Shown here: piece after piece, positions 23,501-35,500 of the stretch | Numbering within the stretch: position 1 is the first letter of the stretch | How the letters are laid out: every line of letters starts with the position of its first letter | NCBI GenBank assembly: GCA_021014325.1 | Contig: JAJGQC010000726.1 | Location: 62,001 to 126,000, forward strand | Length of the DNA: 64,000 nucleotides | Origin: Plazaster borealis | Lineage: Eukaryota; Echinodermata; Asteroidea; Forcipulatida; Labidiasteridae | Reading direction: 5' to 3' | The notes under the pieces: generated by a model | The model's input: only the letters and a program-made list of their open reading frames with translations | The model's database searches: none | Told to the model about the DNA's origin: nothing | Translations under genes and position numbers: made by a program

Positions 23501-26500
23501 ATCAGCACTGAAGACTAGCATTGCACTTGTGTACAACATTTAACTTTAGACACAGTAGACTCATCAATCTAGCTCCACCTCTTAATTTATTGACAAATCA
23601 CAGCAGGTGAATGTATTCCAAGAACACAGGTCTGTCATTATAAAATCCCATTACAAAATGTATAGCTGCAATGTAGCTGTAGCCATTGGGGCAGCTGCAT
23701 TGTGTTTGGTGCAGTGATCTGGTGGGATTATCAAAGGGTGCGGATGATTATGCGATTCAATTTGAATGTTTTTGCTAGTCAGTTCTCATTGTGGGACTAA
23801 ATGGATTTATAAAAATAGTTTTTTATTGATATTCAATCCAGTATTTGAAAAGTTTTAGCACAAACTCATAAAAAGTTTGCTTTTATGATGGACACTTTAT
23901 GTGCAGCAATTAACACATCAGTGTAGGTTAGACATCAAAGTTCTTACCTGTGTTGAATTCATATTATGCCAAGTACTCTGGTCATCACTGTACTCCAGTT
24001 GGTACTCATGACTCATATCTACACTGGTTCCCTGATCAGATCCCTGCAGCATCATAATTCCCTCTACTGTGACTCTAATTTTTAGATCAATCTGTAACCA
24101 TGGGTTGTTGTCATTAGGTTCAGGGCACCAGCCAATAGTATTACTGCTTGCTGATTGAGTGAGTCGTGCATTGCTTGGTTGACAGTTACCATCTACCTTC
24201 TCATTTGTACTTGATGCTGTGATGCAGTAGTCAGGAATGGTACCATCTCCCATTCCAAGACGTTGCAAACAAAACCAGCGTTCTATTGAAGATTAATGGA
24301 AACTCAATATTAGCATTACTGAAGTATGTCTTATTAATGCAGCATTATAATGATGATCATAATGATCTTCACTGTGTGGCTTTTGGAACATAATTTGTTT
24401 GGTTTTGGTACACAGTATGCAAATTGGATTATGTAATCCTTAACATCGCAATTGCCAATTGTGATGTCAAGGATTACATAATCCAATTTCAATACTGTGT
24501 ACCAAAACAAAACAAATTATGTTCCAAAAGCCACACAGTGAAGATGTCTGTAACTATTTAAATCAGATGTTAAAATTGTCTGGTAAAATGTTTCTGCTGG
24601 ATCGGGAAAAAAAAACATTTCTAAAAAAGGTAAAAGATCTCTTTGGTTTAAAATTCAGACAAAGAGGAAATGAAGGCTCTCCCGTTTTTTTCAAATTATA
24701 TACAATTTTCCTTTTACTTGTAAAGTAAGTAAATTGGTATCTATTTGTTTTCAATTTGTATTGTAAATATTATCAAATAAACTTCTACATGTGTGTTTAT
24801 ATTTAATGTTTTAGTCTGAAGTAAACACAAGGGTTGTTTACAAGATGACCTTACCATTACATCCAAGGAGTTCAACACGCATTCCTGGACGATCGCCTTG
24901 ATACCCAGTTGGTATGATGCGGATGTAGCGTGCTCTGATTCCCTCATTGAATATGTTGGTTACTCTGGTGTTTTTGTCTCTATTTCCAGGGAATCTCTGT
25001 GAAGGAAAATAAATTTGATGCTCATTGACAACAAATCATCTCAAAGTTAGAATGGTGCCCTGACTTTCTCACGATCAACAGGCAGTGAAGCAGAAGTTAA
25101 ATGGCGGCCCCGTTACGAGACGAACTTCAATGTAATTTTTGTACACAATTTTTTTTTGCCATTTTCAAATCATCACATCTGGACAAAGGCATCATTTGGT
25201 GATACCTGGATTATGTCACAAAAATTCGCCAGATGTAAGGAACAAAGTGAGGGAGGTTGGAGTAGTATGTGATGTTTATAAGTGGGAGAAATTTGCGATC
25301 AAAGAGGTACGACTTGCTCGTACTTTTTTACTACGCGTTTAAGACATGTATGGATGGTGGGCTGTAATGGTGAGGGTTATAAGACCGATGTTAAAAGAGA
25401 GCCATTACAGCTCAACAAGGTGGGCTAGGTTTGAATACACATTAGTCGTAAGAAGTTCTGCTGTCATATGCTGCTCTACTATTTTTTAAGGAATAATGTT
25501 ACGTGAAAAATCTTTTGGACTCTCGATGACAACTAGAACTAACCATCTCAAAGCTACAATGGTTGAAAACCACAAGGGTTGTAAGAATTATATGCTGCTA
25601 TTTTCTTGTGGAGAAATCAAGTTATGTAAGTTTGGTATACAAAAGCTGCCATAGCTATTACTTTAGAGTTTCTTTTGTTTTAATTGTATAATCTTGACTT
25701 CCTATGTGTAATAAAAGCAATATGGAAAAATAAACAAAACACAATACTATTATATCATTCTTGTTGATTTTGAATTGCACCCATGCCATTTCAGTGACTC
25801 ATTGAAGAAACAATAATAACTGCTAAGGCATTGCTTTATGTTGTTGATATTTCAATTCCTTTATCTGCATGATGATTTTCTGCCATTTATGTATGATGTC
25901 ATACCTGTGCATTGACCTTAGATGTCCCTCCTATGTATCCCCAGTCTTGGTCATTGCCACTGTATGCAATCAGGAACTCTGTCACCCAGTAACCTATGTA
26001 GTAGTTGCTGCCCTGTGTTATAACACCTTGAATCAGTGCAGGATGTTGCAAGTCCACCTGGTACCATGCAGTGTCTTTGTCACTATCTGAGGGACACCAG
26101 CCACCATACACATCTAGTCGTCCTTTAGGGTTAATTGTGCAGTAACCTTCACCAGTAGAGGATGGTGTAATTCTGTCATCAGGGATGCTACCATCTTCCA
26201 TTCCAAGATAAGGGCCACAGACTCCATCAACTGAATAGATATTAAATAATTACATGTTGCCCATAAATAATCCATAATAGTCTGATTATTTTCATAGTTA
26301 TGTCTTTCCTAATGATCTTTGCATTAATGTATGGTTATGTACTGTATATGAAGAGAAGTGTCATGACACAAAGAATCATGTTTTGATATTTCCCCCAGTG
26401 TCTGGAGGAAATTCATAGATTGATTATTTTCATAGATATGTTTTTCGGAATTATGTTTTCATTAAAGCCTGGCTTATAATGTGAAGAGAATTTTAATGAC

Positions 26501-29500
26501 ACAAGGAATGATGTTACATTATTTCCCTTATCTGGAGGAAATTCACATGAAATATGAATAAGGCATGCGCTTAGGCAACAATACACTGCATTGATTTTAT
26601 TTCAATCATTTTAGTCATGTGACATGTAACTAGTGCACTAGTCCCAAATCTGTTACACTATAGTATAACAATTTTGGGACACGTAACATTATTGTATGGG
26701 GTATTTTTTCCTAATTTCTGACTTTCAATGATATTCAATCAAAACGGCCTTGAATTTGATCCTTTAACTGGCGCAAAATTCCTCCGTGGAATGTAAAGAC
26801 CCATTTGTTGTTGAAATCCAATGACGTCATGTTTCAAATTTTTCTCTAAAAGGTTCAGGAATGAACCAACAAATCCCTGTATAAAAATGTACAGATGCAA
26901 GTAGACCAAAGCGGCATCATTTGATGTTTTTTATTTTGACAAATTTTGCACTGGAAAGTATCAAATACAATGGCAATTTACCCCATTTTAACGTGAGGTT
27001 AGAGACTTGTAATTTTTCTCCATTCATATTAGGACTCTATCTATTGGGAAATGAGTACATAACAAAAAGGAAAACTTTACTTTAGAGCCTCTCTTTAAGA
27101 TTGATGACAATTCATTGACCAACAGCACTAATGTTATGTATTCTGTGAAGAAATAGTGAATGTTGCTAAATAAACATGGTACAAACTTTGCTTTGCATCA
27201 GGACAGTTTCACAGCAGAACTTCATTTGGAAACTTGTTTTTCCCTTTGGAGGACCTACTTAAGATCTTTACATGTTCTAGTGTTTCCAGGAAGTGTAAGT
27301 TAGGGTTATGTCTACAAAAGCAATGTACAGGAATTCCCAAATTCAAATAATAAAACAAGAATGGTGTGTTGACAAACATAAATGCCCTGCTGACTTTAAT
27401 TTCATTCATCTTGAGTTATCGCTCAGACAACATTTCTTTTGTTTTAGCCATAATGACCTTGTCATTTAACCTGAGGGGTCCACAAACAACAGGCTTAATT
27501 TTGGGAGATCCCAAGACCAAACACCACACCATATGGACAAGTTGCTCACATTTGCTGAATGGGCACCATTCAACACGGGAAATTGAAGGTCCGATGATGC
27601 AAAATCGGCAGTTTTTCCTTCATAATTAAAAAGTTTATCTGACTATTTTACCATCTGGTCCGGTTTTTGAAAGCTTCATTCATACTCTCTAGAAAAGGTT
27701 TGGGAAACAAAATATAACACAATCTGGGAAATGGGGCTTTTTTCAGTACAAAACTGGGACAAAAATCCAAATACGAGCATTTCCTATGGAGGTCAACACA
27801 GATTGGACTACATTTCCAGTGGGTTCACTCACTGAACTGAACAGCAAAATAGTTTCAGTCAACGTACAGACCCATCTTGCACAGCAGAATAAACTATGGA
27901 AAATTCTCTAGTCATCTTTATAAAATAAATTCTACTTTGTGACCTCGGTAATGTATGTAAAGTCCGGTGTAGTTTGGTTCTGCGGTTTACTCACACAATA
28001 CGCTTTGAATGGGTCACTGGTCGCAGGAACCAGATCTGCTACACACGCTTTCTCTACACGTTGCAATAAATCATTACAGAAGCATGCATTTGTATACTGG
28101 TTTTTCCTATTTTGACGCCGAAATATGTACCTAAACTTGGTAATATGAATAAAAGATATATATGTCATTCTGCCAATATTAGTTTGGTTTGAAACCATCT
28201 TGTTTGTGAAGAAATTAGCAAAACTCTGTCAAGTTGGAAGCAGTTTTTCTAGCAGATTACAACATTAATGTGAATAGGGGTGATTTTAAACTCTCACTTG
28301 AATGTGTTAAGTCAAAAATGAATGTTAATACCTGCTGATTTGTCTCAAGATCTCAACAATTGCCATCAAACTTAAGTTACAGCTGAAAATGGGGAAATAA
28401 TAATAACGTTTGTATTTTGTTCTGTGGTCTTTGTGACCAGATTTGTTTCCAGGTGATTCAAAGCTTGTACGTTATAACGATGCGCTGTAGAAAGTTTACA
28501 TTCATTATCTTGTGCAGGAAACTTATAGCTATAGTTGTTTTCAATATAAACAGGGCCTACTTTGATACTGAATTGTAATTTGTGTGATGTCAATGAATGT
28601 GCTGCATAATCATGTGCAGGTTCCCCTATTATTAAAAATGGTCTAGTCCACTGACTTGTTTATTACTCAACGCAATCAGGTCAGTGCACACACGCGGCCG
28701 TCACACACACACACGGCTTGTGTTCTTTAATGCACAAAATATGGCCTAAGTTGTTCATATGCAATTTTGAATTTGATATGCCAAGTCCTTCTTGAGTTAT
28801 CGCTCTGACATTTCTTTTGTTTTTGCCATAATGACCTTAATATTTAACTTAGGGGGTCTGGGGATCCCAAGACCAATTGCCAAACCAAGTCTGGAGTTGA
28901 TATGCAAAGACCTTCTTGAGTTATCGCTCTGACTTTTTGTTTTTTGCCCATAATGACCTTAATATTCAACTAAGGGGGTCTTAAAACAACAGGCTTCTGG
29001 GGGATCCCAAGACCAATCGCCACACCAGGTCTGGAGTTGATATGCCAAGACCTTCTTGAGTTATCGCTTTGACTTTGTTTTTGCCATACTGACCTTAATA
29101 TTCAACTAAGGGGGTCTTAAAACAACAGGCTTCTGGGGGATCCCAAGACCAATTGCCAAACCAAGTCTGGAGTTGATATGCCAAGACCTTCTTGAGTTAT
29201 CGCTTTGACTTTTTGTTTTTTGCCCATAATGACCTTAATATTCAACTGAGGGGGTCTTAAAACAACAGGCTTCTGGGGGATTCCAAGACCAATTGCCACA
29301 CCAAGTGTGGAGTTGATATGCCAAGTCCTACTTGAGTTATCGCTCTGACATTTTTTGTTGCCATAATGACCTTTACATTTGACCTAGAGGGTCCGCAATT
29401 CTGAGGGATCCCAAGACCAATCCCCACACCACGTTTGGAGTTGATATGCCAAGTCCTTCTTGACTTATCGCTCGGACAATGATTGCAAACACATACACAC

Positions 29501-32500
29501 ACACACATGTTTGTAAATCCTGCTTACCGAGGACTTTTCTTTGTTCTCCCATTGATTGGACATAGTTTTTTTTAGCGACGTCCACATTGGGTTTGTACAC
29601 GAAAACGAAGCGAGGACGTCCTCACTCTGTCAAACAACCGGATCCCTTTTGTTAAAGTCCTCGGTTTCAATGGATAGACAGCTCACACACATGCACGGAT
29701 CGACAAGGGAAACATGGCCCTTCGCCTTTGCCTGGCCAGGCATAGAGAAACAGAACATCCATCCACAAAAACCTCCATCCACTCATGACAGATAAGTAAC
29801 CTTGTTGTATTTGTAAGTGCACCATTCTACACAGTTGCTTGATATTCAGTATTGGGCCTTATTTGACACTGGTTTATATTGTCATCAAGTCATGTTGTGA
29901 TAGGGAGAGACATTGCTGGAGTGTTAACAATATGCTATTCATTGTCTGCTGTCAGAGGATTGTACATGAATGAAATCTCAATCATTATTCACATTGCTGA
30001 TTTATTCACACATCACAAACCCAGTCAAATCCAGTTTACTCTTGATATCAAATGGCTTTGTAGAATTCCTTCACTCTACCATTGACATGTGTACATGTAT
30101 AGAACATGGAGACAGAAACACAGTTGATCATGGTAAGAACAGTCTTAACGTGGCTGTAATATTGTTACTTTGATGAGGTGGCTTATGAGGGGGATTATTG
30201 TCAAGTGTTAATCTCAGGTCTGGATTTCAACACAAAGACCACAGTGGAGTTTGTCTGAGCATCTAAAACCTGACCAAGGTTGAATGTGTTAGTGATATGC
30301 ACAGAGGGTAATGAGTTCCAAACAAATCAAGCATATAAAGCAGGCTGAGGTCATGTTTATCCACCAAGTCAGCTTGCATTGCAACCACAGAAGAACATCA
30401 ACTATTTGGTCTAGTAATCATTCATGGATAAAGTGTAATGAAGAACAGAATGTTAGTTGAATTCAGTTTGTCATATGTTTCAATTAAATGAAAGAAATTC
30501 TGTATCATAAACCTGCTATTTGATAACATACTGAGTGCTTAGCACCAGATATTACTAAGTCATATCACTTACCTCTGCAGCCAAGGAGCTCAATACGTAG
30601 GGGTGGGTAGTCATTCCAGGCTGTTGGTCTGATGCGGATGTACCGTGCTTGAATAGGCTGCTTGAATATATTGGTAACTGGGGTGTTTCCATCAGTGTTG
30701 CCATTGAATGTCTGTCAATGAAACCAGAGGTTGACATGATAAGAAATAAATGAATTAATAATAATTAATACTCAGATCATGAATAATGACTGTACAGCTT
30801 CATTGAAGTGTCTTTGTTTATAAGGAATACATGTTGGGATGGAGGGTGTCTTTGCTGAATACTCTTACCTGTGGAGTAGAGGTCCCATTCACATACAGCC
30901 ATGCATTATTATCAATGCTGTATTGTACCTGGTAATGTGTCACATAGTAATCAGTGCCTGGATGGCCCTGTGTGATGACACCCTCAATCTGCACAGGCTC
31001 TGTACCCATATCTACTTGAAGCCATGAATCCTTCCATTGCCCATTATATGGCACCCAATAATGGTTCAGGTTCAGTCGTGCATTACTTGGCTGACGCCAT
31101 GAAATATACCAACTAGATGCTGTGATTCTAACATCAGGAATACTCCTCTCTTCCATTCCAAGTGCATGTCCACAATATCTACCAACTGAAACCAAACACA
31201 ACAGAATAGCCTTATAATTATATGAGGAACTAGGTGATGATTTTTTTTCTTGAAAACAACATTTAAAGACGAAGGAAAATGACCAATTCGATTTTGTGTT
31301 GTACTCATTTTCCAATAGATAGAGTCCTCTAGATCATGTACATTACTTTTATAGACAAAACCCTAACTAACACTTCCTGGAAACACTAGAACATGTAAAG
31401 ATCTTAAAAATGTAGGTCCTCAAGAAGGAAAAACAAGTATCCAAATAAAGTTCTGCTGTGAAACTGGCCTGATGCAAAGCTAAGTTTGTACCATGTTTAT
31501 ATAACAACAATCACTATTTCTTCACAGAATACATAACAATAGTGCTGTTGGTCATCAATCTTAAAGAGGGGCTACTCATTTTTTGTGATGTACTCATTTT
31601 CCAATAGATATAGTCCTAATATGAATGGGGAAAAAATGACAAGTCTCAAACCTTGCGCTAAAATGATATAAATTGCCATTGTATTTGATACCTTTCCAGT
31701 GCGAATTTGTCAACATGAATAAAAAACATCCCATGATGCCACTTAGGTCTATACTTGCATCTGTACATTTTTATACAGGGATTAGTTGGTTCATTCCTGA
31801 CTCTTTTAGAGAAAAATATGAACATCAGGGATGCTACCATCTTCATTCCAAGACTGTGGCCACAGACTCCATCAACTGAATAGATATTAAATAATTATAT
31901 GTTGCTCATAAATAATCCATAATAGTCTGATATTTTCATAGTTATGTTTTTTCCTAATGATCTTTTCATTAATGTTTGGTTTTGTACTGTAAATGAAGGG
32001 AAGTGTCATGACACAAAAAATCATGTTTTGATATTTCCCCCAGTGTCTGGCGGAAATTCATAGATTTTCATAGATATGTTTTTCGAATTATGTTTTCATT
32101 AAAGCCTGGCTTATAATGTATGTGAATGGAATTTTCATGACACAAGGAATCATGTTACATTATTTCCCTGGAGGAAATTCACATGAAATATAAATAAGGC
32201 ATGTACTAATAAGGCAACAATACACTGCATTTATTTTATTTCATTCATTTTAGTCATGTGACATGTATACTAGTGCACTAGTTAACTAGCGCACTAGTCC
32301 CAAATCTGTTTCACTATAGTATAACAATTTTGGAACACGCAACATTATTGTACAATATGGGGTATTTTTTCTACTTTTTGACTTTTGATGATATTCAATC
32401 AAAACGGCCTTAAATTTGACCCTTTGACTGGCGCAAAATTCCTCCTTGGAATGAAAAGACCCATTTGTTGTTGAAATCCAATGTCGTCATGTTTCAAATT

Positions 32501-35500
32501 TTGCTCTAAAAGGGTAAGAAATGAACCAACAAACCCCGGTATGAAAATGTACAGACCCAAGTAAGTCAAAGTGGCATCATTGGATGTTTTTTATGTTGAC
32601 AAATTGTGCGGTGGAAAGTTATCAAATACAATAGCAATTTACACCATTTTAACGTGAGGTTTTAGAGACTTGTAATTTTTTTCCCCACTCACATGAGGAC
32701 TCTATCTATTGGAAAATGAGTACATCACAAAAATTGATTTGGTCATTTATTCCCTTCCTCTTTAAGCCAAAAGTCAACTGATGTGGTTTAAATTGTAGTG
32801 TTTCATATTAAATTGATATCAAATAATAAACAACAAGGGAAACTGACTGGGTACATTTTAAATGATTTGATGTTGTTCAACCCTAAATCATATTAAATTG
32901 AGTCACTGTTAAAAATGTCTCACATAAAGAATCAAAACATTCAATGAATATGGAAACATTGGTAGTATTTCATGAAAATATGTTTCAAACTTATTCAGCA
33001 ATTAGATGGAGATAGTCCTCCTGGTCATGATTAATACAAGCAATTGTAGACATACCAGTTGGTTGTATACTCAAGTGCTCCATAGACAGGGTGTAGTCAA
33101 CAGGTCCGATGTGAAAGGGTGTCTCCATCAAATGACCAGTGATGTTACGTTCATTGGTGAGGTCCAGACGGATTGTCCAGTTCCCTTCAGTCAGATTATG
33201 TAGAATCTCATTGCCAAGCCAGAACTCACCATCCAATGACCCAAAGCCAACCTTGTAATCTGCCCAACTGCGGTTGAAATTGACGGATCCATCATAGCGC
33301 CGCTGGACCATCTAGAAATAAATAAAATTAGATCGTATAATCTACTAGCGTGTAGTGAAGATCAAATTTGAACATTAGTTTCAGATTTATCTTCAACATT
33401 TGGTTAATTTTTCAAAACTCTGACAAAATAAAACCGTTGTTGTAGACCTCAGTATGAGTTATCAGGTACATTATGTTTAAATTATTGATGTCTTGGTAAC
33501 ATGATGCAAAAACAGTCGTTCAAATAAACTAATCCAAAATTATTCCCCTATATGTACTTTTTACGTCACTTGATTAAGCTCTCAATGATTTTGGTGGTAA
33601 ATAATTTAAAAAGTCATATTTACCACGCAGACAAACAATCATAAGTTGTAAAATGTTAAGCATCAGTTCTAGAACATGTAGGTCCTATGATTTCTTGTAG
33701 GAAATGTGGATTGTTGTTTTTCAGTACTTTTATTTACTACAGAGATTTTTTCATCATACATTTTTAGATGCAAATCAATTTTAAAAATACTATATGACAT
33801 AATGTCTACCTACTTAGGTAGTGCTCTCAATAGACCCCCCCCCCACGTCAGAGGTCGCTGCTGTCTGCCACACTCACCATTTTTGGAGTCAAGTTGCAAG
33901 TAAAAAGTATGGTAAGCTTGTAAATGCCGAGTGGACACAAATTGTGCACTACATTTTATAAGCACGGGTACATTGTTTCTAAAAATGGGCAACCAAGGTT
34001 ATTTTGATGATGGCGTTTGGTGAATTGGGTCAATACAGCCCCTACACCATAATATGTACATTGACTTGATGTTAGGGAGCGTCTCAAAAGTCGGGAACGT
34101 TCCCGTCAAAACGGAACATTCCCATTTGAACGTTCCTTTTTCGGTGGACCGCGTCCGCATGCCCGTTGGGACACAGCGGCATGATATTTTGACCATTCCC
34201 GTGGGAACGTTCCCACGGGAACGATCTGCCTGGACGTTCAATTGGGAACATTCGCACATTGTCTGCTTTGTGCCCGATTGCATGCATGTTTGTGTTTGCG
34301 CTCCATTGCCGGAGTTGCGTTGACTTCAAACAGTAAACAAACAACAACAACAGAAGGCAAGGTAGGTTCATAAAAAAATGTTTTTAACCAGTCTGAAACA
34401 ATTCGACTACTTTTAAATATGTTGTCAATTTTGTTAAAATAATAAAGTCGACAATGTTCCGTTACATGACTCACGCTCGCCACTATTTCCTCAAATCTAG
34501 ACTACCTTTAATGAACGTTATTTCATAGTACAATAGGAGGATAATTATATTTTACATAATTTCCACACTTCATAGATGTAGTGTCATTTTAAACTGCAGT
34601 TAGAAGTGGTGATCAATGAATGAGATTGTTTTAAATTTGTTCATAAGTCTGGATAATCATGTATTTTAAGTCTGGGTAATCAGTTTTTATAGACATATCG
34701 TCGTAGCATGTCCGACTTAAACCTTTCCTCCAAAGACTACCCTTTAAATCAAAATAAACCTCATGTTTTGCATCCAACTATACAAACGTAAATCCTGATC
34801 CCTCTTCAAAAAGATTGTTGTGTATTCATAGTGTTAACTTTTTATCAAAGGGAAAACATCACTTACTGGAATTCACCAGCGAGACGCCATTTTGTTAGAA
34901 ATTACACGTTCGCATACAGGCCGAGTTCCCAAATGGGTAAAACCGCGCGTGCAACCGTCCCAATGGGAATGCGTATATTTCTTGCCTGGGAACATGCGGT
35001 AGCAGCGCCCGCGGTGGAATGTCCAAATGGGGATATGCCCGCGATCCAGCAGGGACACGGAGTATGCCCGGCGGGACGGTGATGTGTTCTCATTTGGAAG
35101 TTCCAAACAATCCGACTTTTGACACGCTCCCTTAAGTCTAGAGCCTTATGAGATGTCGTTCAGTCAGTGGTGGAGTCACATGAAATGGAGCACAAATATT
35201 GTGAAATAATTCAACATTTTCTGATGTACACTTTTAGGTGGTAGGGAGGGACAGACCTGAAAAGTGTATGGTTTTCACACTTGTGAAAATGTTGTAAATA
35301 AATGTCTGAGTGTCTATAATTCTGAATAAATAACAGATTCCTTCAAGAGCGGGGTATAATTTGATGTACTTACAATCCAGCCTGTATGCTTCGTCATATC
35401 ACACAACACCTTTATTCCTTCATCATTCTGGTAGGGATAGATAGTGTAGATACCATCCTCTCTGTGACCAGCATCCAACAAAGCCTGACAGTCTGGCAAT

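Noticed and set aside
31824..31875. A fifth discoidin domain in gene A
   Set aside because: Only the first codons of exon 7 are present, with a one-base deletion and no donor or second exon.
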